From Leptospiraceae bacterium (GTDB lineage: Bacteria > Spirochaetota > Leptospiria > Leptospirales > Leptospiraceae): DNA of 64,000 nt. Position numbers and translations under genes: made by a program. The notes beneath the pieces are model-generated. The model saw nothing but the letters and a program-made list of their open reading frames with translations. It searched no databases and had not been told where the DNA came from. Shown here piece by piece: positions 36,845 through 46,488 of this stretch (positions are counted from its first letter, which is position 1; every line of letters begins with the position of its first letter). The stretch spans positions 62,001 through 126,000 of the forward strand of contig JADJFV010000031.1 of the NCBI GenBank assembly GCA_016708435.1, in the 5' to 3' direction.

Positions 36845-38221
36845 TTATTTTACCTTTGACCTTTCAATCTCTTCTAGTGTTTCTTTTTCTTTATATTTCA
36901 TAAAAAGAACTATAGCTAAGAAACAGAAAAAAGCAGCGACAGGTCCGGTGAGTCTAATTCCAGCTGGATTAGAAGAATCACGACCTAAAAGTAATAAACT
37001 AGTAAAAAGTAAAATTGCAATCGTCTGTCCAAACTTTTGCATAAGCGTTCTGCCTGCATAGAATAGACCTTCTCTTCTTGAACCAGTCTTAATCGCATCC
37101 AACTCGGCAATATCAGCCAAAATAGCATTTGGCAAGATACCCAGTATCGCCATCGGAATCGCTGCAACAATTACGATAATGTATGCTTGAAAGAGTTTTG
37201 GTAAAGGAACTCCTTCGCCCAAAAAGTATATAAAAATAAACAGAGAAAGGAATACTGCAAATCCAAAAAGGACAACTGGTTTTTTCCCAATCTTTCTCGC
37301 TGCAATATTTACGACAGGATACAATACAAAGGAAAAGATCCCAAGTATTGTCATAAGCTCGCCTTGCATTTTTTCTTCTTGTGAAAGCAATACTGTAACA
37401 TAGTAAATAAGACCAGTCTGTAAAATAGTTACACTTAAAAAGTAAGCAAAATCAGAAAGAGCAAAGTATAAAAAGCTTTTGTTTTTAAATGTTAAAATAA
37501 GAGCTTCTTTAAAAGGAACATTGGATGGCTCTGACTCACAGTATTTTTTCTCATCAATTGCAAAAACAGGAAAATACATACAGAAGGTAGCAAAGCCACA
37601 AAAAAGTCCTAATGTCCATTGAATGGCTTGCACTTTAGTTAAACCCAAGCTTGGTTCTGCGAGTAATCTTCCCCAAACACCGGGAGCAAAACTAGCAATA
37701 GCAATTCCAAGAAAATAAGTAACTGAAATATAAGTAGAAATATTTAATCGTTCTTCAGGTGTATGTCCAAGTTCAGGAATGAGCGCAAAGTAAGGAGTAA
37801 CATACATGGTAAGAAATAAGTAAAATAGAAAGAGTGCTCCCACAAGCCAGACTAAATTTAGAGTCGAGGTTCCGGAATCAGGCGGCATAAAAACTAATGC
37901 ACAGAATACGGCAGCAGGAAAAGCACCTGTGGCTAAGAAAGGAATTCTTCTTCCCCACTTCGTATTTAATTGGTCACTCTTATTAGCAATAATCGGATCA
38001 GTGATTGCGTCCCATAGCCTACCAACCGAAGATATAATCCCAATCACATTGAATATTACTAAGATAGCAGTATCAACTATTAGAATAGGAATCCCTGCAT
38101 CTTTAGGTGGCAGATAAAAGTATACTAACCACGTTCCAATGATATTAATCAATAAAGACCAGCCTAATTGTCCGATTGCATAGGCTACCTGTTTTCCGAG
38201 CGGTAAAGAAGGTTTACTCAT
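36845..38221 (-). CDS. MFS transporter of the GPH (glycoside-pentoside-hexuronide):cation symporter type
   Basis: A 458-residue protein with about 12 membrane helices. GRLWDAITDPIIANKSDQLNTKWGRR is the loop 2-3 signature of MFS_2/GPH symporters (melibiose-carrier family), followed by FYLFLTMYVTPYFALIPELG. The central cytoplasmic loop holds KKYCESEPSNVPFKEAL. It imports a sugar or another organic solute with a cation; some members carry lysolipids. Substrate not predictable. 24 bases upstream of the small-protein/SGNH/serB group on the same strand. Confidence 0.85.
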   Translation of the reverse strand: MSKPSLPLGKQVAYAIGQLGWSLLINIIGTWLVYFYLPPKDAGIPILIVDTAILVIFNVIGIISSVGRLWDAITDPIIANKSDQLNTKWGRRIPFLATGAFPAAVFCALVFMPPDSGTSTLNLVWLVGALFLFYLFLTMYVTPYFALIPELGHTPEERLNISTYISVTYFLGIAIASFAPGVWGRLLAEPSLGLTKVQAIQWTLGLFCGFATFCMYFPVFAIDEKKYCESEPSNVPFKEALILTFKNKSFLYFALSDFAYFLSVTILQTGLIYYVTVLLSQEEKMQGELMTILGIFSFVLYPVVNIAARKIGKKPVVLFGFAVFLSLFIFIYFLGEGVPLPKLFQAYIIVIVAAIPMAILGILPNAILADIAELDAIKTGSRREGLFYAGRTLMQKFGQTIAILLFTSLLLLGRDSSNPAGIRLTGPVAAFFCFLAIVLFMKYKEKETLEEIERSKVK

Positions 38222-38496
38222 TATTCCATCCCTGATTTAATTTCTATTTTAGATAAGGGAAAAAAATTATGTATTTGTTGCAAGTAGAATCTATAAAAAA
38301 ATATCTTTTTTCAAGAGTAAGTGCAAATTGACAACCCTGTAAAAAATACACTCTATCGTGATGGCTCACTATCTATCTACATCTTAGTGCCTTCGCAGAT
38401 ATACTTTGGGTATTTCCGACTAGTGTGGCTTAAAAATTTTCTGAATCGATACAACTCTGGGTATTTCACAATGACTCGGAAGATTTTATATGACTT

Positions 38497-39696
38497 CTAA
38501 TTATGGCTAACAGTCTTTATCCTCGTAGATAAATATATCGCAATGAGTGTTGCTCCAGTGGCAACTAGTCCTACTTTGGGAAATTCAGCTAGTTGACCAT
38601 TGGCAGTTTGCTGAATGATAATTCCCGAAAGACTAGCTGCAAGTCCAGAGGCAATCTGTTGAATCGATGAAACCATACTCATAAAACTTCCTCGATTAAC
38701 AGGGTGAACACTCGCAGTAATCATTGCCATTGCGGGTGTAAATCGACCGGATACAAATACAAAAAAACACGTTGTTGCAGTGAGTGTTACGAAAAGAGAC
38801 ATCTTTGGTAAATTCGTAACAGCAAGAATTGGCAGTAAGGAAAGAAGGGCTATGATTGCAAAGAGAAGCGGTTTACCAAATTTATCCGCAAGAATTCCTA
38901 TGATACGCGCGGTAAATACGGTAAAGCCGCCACCCAATATATAAACATAACCAAGCTCTGCATTCGTCAGACCAATATTAGCAACTAAGTAAGGAGCAAT
39001 AAAGGGAATCACAGAAAAACCACCGAACATCATCATCGTGATAAGACTAAATGCGATTAAATGATTCTTATTAAAAAATAAAATTTCTAAAGTCTTGATA
39101 GGATGCTTAGCTAAAGTAGAAAGATGTCCTTTTACAGAAGGAGTAAAAAAATGAGCGAATACAAGCACAATCGCGCTAAATCCGAATAAGCCGAAGAAAG
39201 GAGCATTCCAATTAAATTTTTCGGCGAGATATAATCCTACTGGAACACCAATCACGGACGCAAGAGAGAATGCTGACATTACTACTCCGGTTGCTTTACC
39301 TCTTCTTTCATAAGGAATTAAATCTCCAACGATTGCAAATATGATAGCTCCGGTTAATCCTCCGAATGCGCCAGCTAGAATGCGAGCCATCACCAAAAGC
39401 GGATACGTATGAACTACCCCGCAGAGAAGTGTCGCTAATGTAAGTCCCGCATAACAGGTATTAAGCGCGATTCTACGATCAAATCTATCAATAAAGAAAG
39501 CTCCCAGAATTCCAGCAAACCCTGCGCTAAAGGCGTAAGAGGAAACAATGAATCCAAATTCGGCGGGGCTAATCTTAAATACATCCATGAGCCTAGGACT
39601 TAAAGGCATCATGATTACAAAGTCTAGAATATTGGAAAACTGAATACAGGCTAATAATAAAAGAAGCTGCCACTCTTTGATTTTGATTGGTAGCAT
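38497..39696 (-). CDS. MFS transporter (AraJ/drug-efflux-like)
   Basis: A 399-residue protein with about 12 membrane helices. SSYAFSAGFAGILGAFFIDRFDRR is the MFS motif A region, and LARILAGAFGGLTGAIIFAIVGDLIPYERRGKATG is typical of sugar-efflux and drug-efflux carriers of the DHA1/AraJ type. The start overlaps the end of xseB by one base, so it is translated from the xseA-xseB message. The substrate is unknown. About 275 bp of AT-rich DNA follow its stop; I see no gene there. Confidence 0.85.
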   Translation of the reverse strand: MLPIKIKEWQLLLLLACIQFSNILDFVIMMPLSPRLMDVFKISPAEFGFIVSSYAFSAGFAGILGAFFIDRFDRRIALNTCYAGLTLATLLCGVVHTYPLLVMARILAGAFGGLTGAIIFAIVGDLIPYERRGKATGVVMSAFSLASVIGVPVGLYLAEKFNWNAPFFGLFGFSAIVLVFAHFFTPSVKGHLSTLAKHPIKTLEILFFNKNHLIAFSLITMMMFGGFSVIPFIAPYLVANIGLTNAELGYVYILGGGFTVFTARIIGILADKFGKPLLFAIIALLSLLPILAVTNLPKMSLFVTLTATTCFFVFVSGRFTPAMAMITASVHPVNRGSFMSMVSSIQQIASGLAASLSGIIIQQTANGQLAEFPKVGLVATGATLIAIYLSTRIKTVSHN

Positions 39697-39974
39697 TAAA
39701 AAAGAATCTCTTCTTTGGTTTTCTTTTCTTTCTCTTTGTGATCGCGCACAGCGCTTTCTTTCACAATCTTTCCGTCGGGTGCTTTCGCTAAGAATTCAAT
39801 CTTACCTTCTGCTTCTTTGAGTCGTTCGTTGCAAATCTTTTTTAGATCCATTCCTCTTTCATAAGCCTTGATGGAATCTTCTAAAGTCAATTGACCCCGC
39901 TCTAATTTTTCGGCTATTTGCTCTAGTTCTTGCAATGCCTCTTCAAAGGAAACTTCTTTTTCTTTTGCCGCCAT
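39696..39974 (-). CDS. xseB: Exodeoxyribonuclease VII small subunit
   Basis: 92 residues. The XseB core VSFEEALQELEQIAEKLERGQLTLEDSIKAYERGM is complete, with the usual LKKICNERLKEAEGKIE helix. A charged Lys/Glu tail follows. It begins at the base after the xseA stop and acts with XseA as the ssDNA exonuclease VII. Confidence 0.95.
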   Translation of the reverse strand: MAAKEKEVSFEEALQELEQIAEKLERGQLTLEDSIKAYERGMDLKKICNERLKEAEGKIEFLAKAPDGKIVKESAVRDHKEKEKKTKEEILF

Positions 39975-41246
39975 CTATTTCTCCTTTACTTCTACTTTAA
40001 TCGTTTTTTGATCTTTGAGAATTAACTCTAACTCTTCCCCTACCTTGACTTGGGTAGGTGAGATTATGACTTCTTTCTTTTTATTTCTTGCTACTGAATA
40101 ACCACGAGTAAGCGTTTCCAATGGGGAAAAACTATCTACTCTTCCAAGTGCTAATTGAAATTGTTTATCTTTTGCGTTTAATACTGATTTTGCGTGAATC
40201 GTAATATTTTCAAATCTCTGTAATAAGTTTTTCTTGGTAGAGATATTATTTTTTCCCAAAAGAAAAATCCGATTTAGGATTTCATCGACTCTTTGAATTC
40301 GATCTGTTAAGAGCATTCTTGGCTCTAGGAAAATATGTTTATTGGAAATTAAATGCAGTCTGTCTCTAGCAATATCCAGTTTATATTTGAGAGACTGATT
40401 AAATCTATTTTCAATATCACTCAAATAGTTTTCTAGCTCTTCTATCTCAGGAACAGCAAGCTCTGCTCCCGCAGTTGGTGTAGGCACATAGGCATCAGCC
40501 GCATGATCGCAAAGAAGAGAATCTATTTGATGACCTACAGCAGAAATGATTGGAACGCGAGAATTATAATATGCCATCACAACTGCTTCTTCATTAAATG
40601 GCATCAAATCTTCAAAACTCCCACCGCCCCGTCCTGCGATGATAACATCTACTTCCCATTTAGGGTTATTCAATTCTTCAATTGCACTTACTATCGATGA
40701 AGGAGCAGTTTCTCCTTGGACTTGACAGGGAGCAATCAGTATATTGATATTTGGATAACGCTCCTTAGCTATTCGAATGATGTCTTCTACTGCAGCTCCA
40801 TTCGGAGAAGTTGCAATTCCTAAAGTCTTAGGGAAGCGGGGAATCGGTCTTTTGCGCTCAACATTAAAAATGCCTTTCGCATTTAGTTCTGCTTTTAGTT
40901 TTTCAATTCGGTAGAGTATATCCCCTTTGCCAAGCTCTTCAACTCTTGCTACGTTTACACTATAGTATCCGCCGGGCTCGTAGAGATTAATACTTCCAAA
41001 TACTTGGACTTCCATTCCGTCTTGAAGCTTCTTTCCTTTGTAGTTTTTGTTTTGAAAAGAAAAGAATGTGCAGCGGATAACACTAGTTGGATCCTTGAGA
41101 GAAAAATAAATATGACCTGCACCGGATGGGCTATAGTTGGAGATTTCTCCTTTTATCCAAATATCTTTTAATTCTCTACGCTCAAGTAGAATCGACTTAA
41201 TAGATCGATTGACTTCACTCACCGAGAGAGGACGAATTTCTGGCAT
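39975..41246 (-). CDS. xseA: Exodeoxyribonuclease VII large subunit
   Basis: About 423 residues from ATG 41246 (MPEIRPLSVSEVN); an upstream frame extension of 25 residues lies inside the AI-2E gene and is not needed. The N-terminal OB-fold has IWIKGEISNYSPSGAGHIYFSLKD. The catalytic domain has PKTLGIATSPNGAAVEDII, IIAGRGGGSFEDLMPFN, ISAVGHQIDSLLCDHAADAYVPTPTAGAE. A coiled coil follows, then the C-terminal LTRGYSVARN segment. Cytoplasmic; makes exonuclease VII with XseB. Starts 4 bases after the AI-2E gene stop. Confidence 0.95.
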   Translation of the reverse strand: MPEIRPLSVSEVNRSIKSILLERRELKDIWIKGEISNYSPSGAGHIYFSLKDPTSVIRCTFFSFQNKNYKGKKLQDGMEVQVFGSINLYEPGGYYSVNVARVEELGKGDILYRIEKLKAELNAKGIFNVERKRPIPRFPKTLGIATSPNGAAVEDIIRIAKERYPNINILIAPCQVQGETAPSSIVSAIEELNNPKWEVDVIIAGRGGGSFEDLMPFNEEAVVMAYYNSRVPIISAVGHQIDSLLCDHAADAYVPTPTAGAELAVPEIEELENYLSDIENRFNQSLKYKLDIARDRLHLISNKHIFLEPRMLLTDRIQRVDEILNRIFLLGKNNISTKKNLLQRFENITIHAKSVLNAKDKQFQLALGRVDSFSPLETLTRGYSVARNKKKEVIISPTQVKVGEELELILKDQKTIKVEVKEK

Positions 41247-41250
41247 GAGC

Positions 41251-42360
41251 TTATGACCTGAATTCTTTTCTACGATATGCCATCCAAAAATCCCAGAGGA
41301 TAACCAGTAGAGTAACCGCAATTGGTCCGATAACTAGACCGACAATTCCGAATTGTTGAATCCCGCCTAAAAGAGCGAGAAATAATAGAAATGGATGTAA
41401 GTTTAATTTCTTATCTAAGATATTTGGCTTCACTAAATTTTCTAAAACCATATAGGAGGTAAAGGATAAACTCATATAAATAATTGCAACGATCCAGCTT
41501 TCTTCAAAGAACCCAATGTAAAAGCCAGCCGGAAGCCAGACCACAGCAGTTCCAATTACCGGTATCAATGAAAAAAAGGAAGCGATGCTTCCATAAAGAA
41601 TAGGATTAGGAATTCCAGCAAAGAAAAGAAGCATACCGGCAACGAATCCTTGCAAGAGGGAAATCAGTATATTCCCCTTGAGAACTGCTTTTACTGCTTC
41701 GGAAATTCTTATTCCAATTTGTTTTTCTACTTCTTCCGAGAAAGGAAGATTGTTCATTAGAAAAAGTTCCAATTTATGACCATCTTTATAGAAGAAAAAT
41801 AAAAGCATAAAAGAAAAACAAATATTTACGAATATTGCGAGTGGAATTTTGATTCCACCTAAAATGAGAGAAGTAGTATTACTTAGAATTCCATAGAGGC
41901 TATCTATATTGAGAATGTCACCATAGGAACTAACGATCTCTCGATACATATTTGGGAATTGAACCCAAAAAAATTCTGTGTCAGTAAAATAATCTGTGAT
42001 GAGGTTAATGCTCATTAGCGTAGGAACGATTCTTTCCTCACTTAGGTTTACCTTTAAAACAAATAAAAGAGAAATCAATTCATCTAAGAGTGTGCGAATC
42101 ACGAAAAAGCAAGGCAATACAATGGTGATTAGAACAATTAAAATCATGAGAGTTGGTGCAACTCCACGAATTCTTTCCGGTATAATATTTTTTAGTCTTA
42201 AATAATAGTCTCTTGATCCTATATAGAGGATAAGCGAAATAATCCCCGCCCAAAAATAAGACTGATATACCAAGAAAGCGAATGCACTCGCAATTGAAAA
42301 GAGTCCAAGTAAGACTACAAGTAAAACATACTTGCTATTTTTTAATTCGCCATGACTCAC
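41251..42360 (-). CDS. AI-2E family transporter (PF01594-type permease)
   Basis: A 369-residue polytopic membrane protein with about eight helices. SFMLLFFFYKDGHKL, VKAVLKGNILISLLQGFVAGMLLFFAGIP, SLIPVIGTAVVWLPAG and LENLVKPNILDKKLNLHPFLLFLALLGG are the conserved AI-2E (TqsA/PerM) blocks. Members export small molecules or act as ion antiporters; the substrate here is unknown. It is 4 bases from xseA and 2 bases from the preceding secreted-protein gene, so the operon probably runs from 42794 to 38497. Confidence 0.88.
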   Translation of the reverse strand: MSHGELKNSKYVLLVVLLGLFSIASAFAFLVYQSYFWAGIISLILYIGSRDYYLRLKNIIPERIRGVAPTLMILIVLITIVLPCFFVIRTLLDELISLLFVLKVNLSEERIVPTLMSINLITDYFTDTEFFWVQFPNMYREIVSSYGDILNIDSLYGILSNTTSLILGGIKIPLAIFVNICFSFMLLFFFYKDGHKLELFLMNNLPFSEEVEKQIGIRISEAVKAVLKGNILISLLQGFVAGMLLFFAGIPNPILYGSIASFFSLIPVIGTAVVWLPAGFYIGFFEESWIVAIIYMSLSFTSYMVLENLVKPNILDKKLNLHPFLLFLALLGGIQQFGIVGLVIGPIAVTLLVILWDFWMAYRRKEFRS

Positions 42361-42362
42361 AG

Positions 42363-42794
42363 TTAGAATCCAGGTCTACGATAGAAAATTTTTACTAGTC
42401 GATGGTCTTTGTCATCTCGAATTAAAACGGTCATTACTTTCTTAGAAGTGTTTTCTCCGAGGATAACGGATTTATTTCCTTTGCTGTCCTTTTGTAAAAT
42501 TCTCCAGTCTCTTGCGACTAGAACGGATTCATAGAATTTTATCAATTCTTCTACGCTTTGAGTGGACTCTAGAAACAATGCAGATTCGGGAATCATGCCG
42601 GTAACATTGCTTAGTTCAACGGATTGCAAGACAGTTCCATTGGCGGGAATAAAATCATGTGAAATCACAGCTCTCGGAGGAGAGCTAGGTTTTTTAATAA
42701 TGCGAAGATTTTCAAATTGAAAAACTTCTTCTTTCATTTCCTCTGCAAAAAGGGGAATCGAAAGTAGAAATAGGAATGGAATAATTTTATTCAT
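42363..42794 (-). CDS. Small secreted protein of unknown function
   Basis: 143 residues with a signal peptide (MNKIIPFLFLLSIPLFAEE). The mature part has LPESALFLESTQSVEELIKFYESVLVARDWRIL-like organisation (an extended strand, then a helix), followed by strands KSVILGENTSKKVMTVLIRD and RLVKIFYRRPG. This resembles small periplasmic alpha/beta domains in which a chain must distinguish residuals in fitting, but I do not recognise a family. First gene before the AI-2E permease, 2 bases apart. Confidence 0.6.
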   Translation of the reverse strand: MNKIIPFLFLLSIPLFAEEMKEEVFQFENLRIIKKPSSPPRAVISHDFIPANGTVLQSVELSNVTGMIPESALFLESTQSVEELIKFYESVLVARDWRILQKDSKGNKSVILGENTSKKVMTVLIRDDKDHRLVKIFYRRPGF

Positions 42795-42855
42795 AAAGAC
42801 ACCTTGGAGTAGTGAAATTAGTATTTTTAAAATGACTCAGACAAGCAAGCAAAAA

Positions 42856-43419
42856 TTAGTATTCTGGAAAAAGGAGTCGGTTTGTTTTGGAAAGAATGGT
42901 CTGGTCATTTTCATTCTTGAACTTTGATTTTGCCTGTGCAAGAATTCTTTTAGAAGTTTTCGCGTCCCCCGAATAATAAAGTGAAACTGCATACCTTGTA
43001 AAATCGAACACTACCGGTCTAGGATGATTTTCTACAATGAACTTGGAATCGGAAAGTGCCCCTTTAAAATCTCGTAGATTATAATAGGCTTCGGCGCGAA
43101 GTCTTCTGATTTTTAAGTAAAGAATCTGTTCTTCGCCTAATTCAGCGTTGCCTCTGATTTTCATTTTATCCGAGGTAATACCTGATTGTTCTAAACGATT
43201 GCTTTCTTCGATTGCTTGTTTATCGGAATTCTTTTCAAGAGCTGTGTTTACTCCAAGGTAAATCGTTTTAAGTTTTTCTAAATAGGATTCTTTGGTGAAA
43301 GCATCTGTTTGCGTATAAGGTGCATTATCCTCACTTAGATCTTTCAGAATTTCTTCTTGGGATTGAGGAAATATTTGAATTGTTATTAAGAATAGTAGAA
43401 TGTTTAAGTTCATTTTCAT
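42856..43419 (-). CDS. Secreted TPR-like protein
   Basis: About 187 residues from ATG 43419 (MKMNLNILLFLITIQIFPQS), which gives a regular signal peptide; an ATG at 43437 is possible. The mature protein is helical. LKIRRLRAEAYYNLRDFKGALSDSKFIVENHP and YAVSLYYSGDAKTSKRILAQAKSKF are two TPR-like units. No strong ribosome site is seen. Function unknown; periplasmic scaffold is plausible. Confidence 0.6.
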   Translation of the reverse strand: MKMNLNILLFLITIQIFPQSQEEILKDLSEDNAPYTQTDAFTKESYLEKLKTIYLGVNTALEKNSDKQAIEESNRLEQSGITSDKMKIRGNAELGEEQILYLKIRRLRAEAYYNLRDFKGALSDSKFIVENHPRPVVFDFTRYAVSLYYSGDAKTSKRILAQAKSKFKNENDQTILSKTNRLLFPEY

Positions 43420-43437
43420 AGAATAGGCTAGTATCAT

Positions 43438-43918
43438 TCAGACTGAACTAACTTTGTAAATTGTTTTTTTTCTCACAGAGTGCACAGAGATCGCAGAGAA
43501 AAGAGTTGATAAAATAATCCATCTCCACAAAGTCTAAATTCTCTCTGAGAAGTCAATTGTAGTCCCATTCCTTAGTTTTTGTTTTTCATATACCTATTTT
43601 ACTATCAACGATAATCTTAAATCCACTATTAAATATACTCAAAAATGCAAATTCAGTATCTTTGATAGTATACTAGACAGTATCATTAGCAGTATGGTTG
43701 ATGCATCCGAAGGTAATTTCGTTGAGTAATTTAGTATAATATTGCTTAGCCGCAAGGAGTGTAAAAAATAAAAAAAATAAAAATTCTCATGCTTTCTCGT
43801 TAATTGAGAAGTATCAAACAACCTGAAATTTGATTATTTTGTTTTCATTTAATCAATCTTATAATTAATCTTCCATATAATTTAAATTAAAACTCAAAAT
43901 CAAAAAGGATTAAGGATT
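43438..43918. other. 481-bp intergenic region
   Basis: It contains a CTCACAGAGTGCACAGAG piece of the CTCTGTG repeat family (43472-43500), then AT-rich DNA with several GTAT-rich motifs around 43660-43700. TATAAT at 43861-43866 could be a -10 box for the gene at 43919, whose ATG follows AAGGATT. No supported gene; the short leftward frame at 43639-43821 has no ribosome site or family features. Confidence 0.5.
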
Positions 43919-44449
43919 ATGGCACAAGTTAAAGGAAAATTTATTATGCTGTCTTGTAGTTTACTTGAGACAAAACCCAACGCAAAAAAAGAAGCACTAG
44001 ACGTAGTCAAGAGAATGACCGGTAAGGAATTCAATGAATTGGATCCAGAAGGATGGTATGATACAAAGATTTTTCAAGGCGTATTTCAAGCAATCGAAGA
44101 CAATACTTCGCCTCTCCTTGCAAGAGCAGCTATTAAACACATTGGACAAAAAGTATATCCAACAATAGAAAAGACAGCCGGGCTTCCTAAAACATTAAAG
44201 ACTCCACTTGACTTTATAAAGTTTGAAGCAGAAGGGTTTTTATTAAACCACCAAGGCTCTGATGTGAAACCGAGAAAAATCCTAGTTGCAGAAGATAAAA
44301 ATGTAGTAATTGAAGCGAATTCACCCGGTTATTCACCAGTTTTAATTGAAGGCGTTTTTCTTGGAATTTTAGAAATGTCGATGATAAAAACAGGAAAAGT
44401 TGAATATAAAGAAGAAAATGGGAATTCCGTTTATTTTATTAAATGGTAG
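43919..44449 (+). CDS. Cytoplasmic protein with H-NOX/V4R-like layout, function unknown
   Basis: A 176-residue soluble protein. The pattern LDPEGWYDTKIFQGVFQAI, LARAAIKHIGQKVYPTIEK, LDFIKFEAEGFLLNH and VLIEGVFLGILEMSMIKTGKVEYKEENG resembles the helical-to-sheet layout of the H-NOX/4-vinyl-reductase-like superfamily and of the myxobacterial TIGR02265 family. I cannot identify a haem-ligand His with confidence (His90 in IKHIG is one candidate). It stands alone. Treat the family as unconfirmed. Confidence 0.5.
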   Translation: MAQVKGKFIMLSCSLLETKPNAKKEALDVVKRMTGKEFNELDPEGWYDTKIFQGVFQAIEDNTSPLLARAAIKHIGQKVYPTIEKTAGLPKTLKTPLDFIKFEAEGFLLNHQGSDVKPRKILVAEDKNVVIEANSPGYSPVLIEGVFLGILEMSMIKTGKVEYKEENGNSVYFIKW

Positions 44450-44490
44450 AATACTGGATTTCCGTGTAATGCTGTCAAATTAAGATTTTT

Positions 44491-44567
44491 TAACCACGAA
44501 GGGCACGAAGATCAGGAAGGGATTTTGTAATGAAATCCTGTGTTTTCTTCGCGTTCTTCGCGCTTAA
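44491..44567. repeat. CACGAAG/CTTCGCG palindromic repeat copy
   Basis: TTAACCACGAAGGGCACGAAG at the left faces TTCTTCGCGTTCTTCGCGC at the right; an inner GGGATTTTGTAATGAAATCC forms its own stem. Confidence 0.65.
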
Positions 44568-44701
44568 ACTCAATGTTGGTTCGTAAGGGCCGCAACATAA
44601 TGTGGTTAATTCTTTTTTTCCTTTTCTTAAGTTGACTACATTAGATTATCATGAATTCGATAAACTCACACTGGTGCCGTCACCGAGTATATAGGAGAAA
44701 C

Positions 44702-45730
44702 ATGATCAGCTTATTAGATACTATTTATTCAAAGCTTGCGAATCGAGACTTATTCTTTCAATCGGGTTGGGGAGACAAAGAGGGACTTTATTATTTATTA
44801 GCAAATCATCCAACAGAAATTCATCTTCGTCCCGTAAGAGACATTGAACTAATCTGGAAATCAGAAACAAAAGAAAAAGAATTTATCATTAAAGAAGGTA
44901 GTTTCGAGAGTCCATTTGTATTTGAATACAAACTAGGAAGAGAGCGCAAGATAATAGAATTACCCGAAGAGGCAAAACAGGCGTATGTGCAAATGATTCT
45001 TCCTAAAAATCATAATTCAAATACACCGCTGGCTATTCATTTTGCTGCTACAGGAGATGAAGGATTTACTCGAAGGCGGATAAGCATGGCTATCCCCCTG
45101 ATCCAAGAAGGAATAGGTTCTGTTCTTCTGGAAAATCCTTTTTATGGAAGTCGCAGACCAAAAGACCAAAAAGGAGTTGTGTTAAAAACATTCACAGAGT
45201 TTCTTCGAATGTCACGCGCAACTACTGATGAAGGAATTGCCCTACTCCGCTATCTTCGTAAAGAAGGTTATTCTAATCTAGGAGTAACAGGAATTAGCAT
45301 GGGCGGATACGTAGCAATTACCGCTGCTGCTAGATCAGAATTAGAATTGGCAGTTGCAGCTTGTATTCCAAGTCATTCTGGTTCTCCTGTTTATATTGAT
45401 GGAGCACTCAGTCGAGCTTGTGATTGGAAAAGTCTTCAATCTGATTCTCCGAATAAAAATGATGCCAGACATTTTATGCGTTTAATTTTAGATCGTGCAG
45501 ATATTCGCAGCTTTCCCAAACCCAAAAGACCAGATGCAATGATTATTGTAGGAGCGCAAAATGACGGTTATATTCCCAATTACTCTACAAAAATTATAAA
45601 GAATCATTTGTCTGAATCTACTATTCGTTGGGTTTCAACTGGTCACGTTGGATCCTTCTTATTTTGTCTTGGTGATTTTAGAAAAGCAGTCGTGGATTCA
45701 TTTCGATTGCTTGGCAATTCTTCCCAATAA
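44702..45730 (+). CDS. Alpha/beta hydrolase of the ABHD18/DUF2048-like family
   Basis: 342 residues from ATG 44702, chosen for AGGAG 5 bases upstream; an ATG at 44651 is less likely. The nucleophile elbow is GISMGGY (Ser about 202), with ATGDEGFTRRR and VLLENPFYGSRRP upstream as in ABHD18-type proteins. VGAQNDGYIP holds the likely acid and TGHVGSFLF the catalytic His. It may act as an esterase or lipase in the cytoplasm; no signal peptide. Convergent with the EF-hand lipoprotein. Confidence 0.82.
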   Translation: MISLLDTIYSKLANRDLFFQSGWGDKEGLYYLLANHPTEIHLRPVRDIELIWKSETKEKEFIIKEGSFESPFVFEYKLGRERKIIELPEEAKQAYVQMILPKNHNSNTPLAIHFAATGDEGFTRRRISMAIPLIQEGIGSVLLENPFYGSRRPKDQKGVVLKTFTEFLRMSRATTDEGIALLRYLRKEGYSNLGVTGISMGGYVAITAAARSELELAVAACIPSHSGSPVYIDGALSRACDWKSLQSDSPNKNDARHFMRLILDRADIRSFPKPKRPDAMIIVGAQNDGYIPNYSTKIIKNHLSESTIRWVSTGHVGSFLFCLGDFRKAVVDSFRLLGNSSQ

Positions 45731-45782
45731 AATAGATGAAATTTCCACAAGTTGGAAACCCATTTGAGATGGTTTGATATAA

Positions 45783-46481
45783 CTAAAAGTAACCACTGCC
45801 AATAATGGCTCTATATTCTGGAGGAGCAAGAGTTGGATTTAAAAACCAGGACTTAGATTTATCCAGTGGTTTTAAATCAATTTTGCGCTCTATTTTGTCT
45901 TCTAAGATGAGCTTTGTAGGTGCTTCTGTGTAGGTATCAGGGATTCCATCGAAGTCCGTGTCGATCTCTGCTTTTGTTTCCCAGACAATTCTATCAGCGC
46001 GACCGTCGAAGTTCGTGTCTATTTCAGATCTTACAATATTCTTTTTGAAATTATAGTAGGAGGTTACTTCAAAGTATCCGTCTTTGTCTTTGTCATGTTG
46101 AGAAAGGGCGATGAATTCATTTGGAAGATACCATTTTAGAATATCAATTTTTCCGTCGTGGTCTTCATCTTCTTCTTCGTGGATTTTTACAATCTCTTTG
46201 ACTTGTGCGTCTTTGGTGGGAGCACTCGATGAGCCTACCCAAATCATTAAATCAGTGTAACCATCTGAATTTGTATCTAACTCATTGTAGACAAGACGAT
46301 AATTTCCAGAATCGTCCATATAATATCCCTTGGTGTCGATCTTATCGTCTTTATTTGTATCAACATCTTTGAATTCCATTTTAGAACCAAATTTTAGGGG
46401 TTTCACTGACTTTTTACTGCAACTGTTAAAAACAGAAACTAAAGCCAAAATCAAAATACTGTAAAAAATTATTTTATTCAT
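45783..46481 (-). CDS. EF-hand-repeat lipoprotein downstream of fliN
   Basis: 232 residues with lipobox VFNSC. Six calcium-loop-like repeats follow the DxNxDGxxD pattern: DTNKDDKID, DTNSDGYTD, DEDHDGKID, DKDKDGYFE, DTNFDGRAD and DTDFDGIPD, spaced about 20-40 residues apart. These resemble dockerin and thrombospondin-type-3 loops rather than helix-loop-helix EF hands. It probably binds calcium on the outer or periplasmic face. It starts 7 bases after the fliN stop; a motility link is suggested by position only. Confidence 0.8.
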   Translation of the reverse strand: MNKIIFYSILILALVSVFNSCSKKSVKPLKFGSKMEFKDVDTNKDDKIDTKGYYMDDSGNYRLVYNELDTNSDGYTDLMIWVGSSSAPTKDAQVKEIVKIHEEEDEDHDGKIDILKWYLPNEFIALSQHDKDKDGYFEVTSYYNFKKNIVRSEIDTNFDGRADRIVWETKAEIDTDFDGIPDTYTEAPTKLILEDKIERKIDLKPLDKSKSWFLNPTLAPPEYRAIIGSGYF

Positions 46482-46488
46482 GTTCCTC

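Noticed and set aside
38340..38490. Two loosely similar TGGGTATTTC segments in the gap before the AraJ-like gene
   Set aside because: Only about ten bases match; too short to call a repeat or an operator.
43639..43821. A 60-codon leftward frame in the 481-bp gap
   Set aside because: Low complexity, no ribosome site and no family features.
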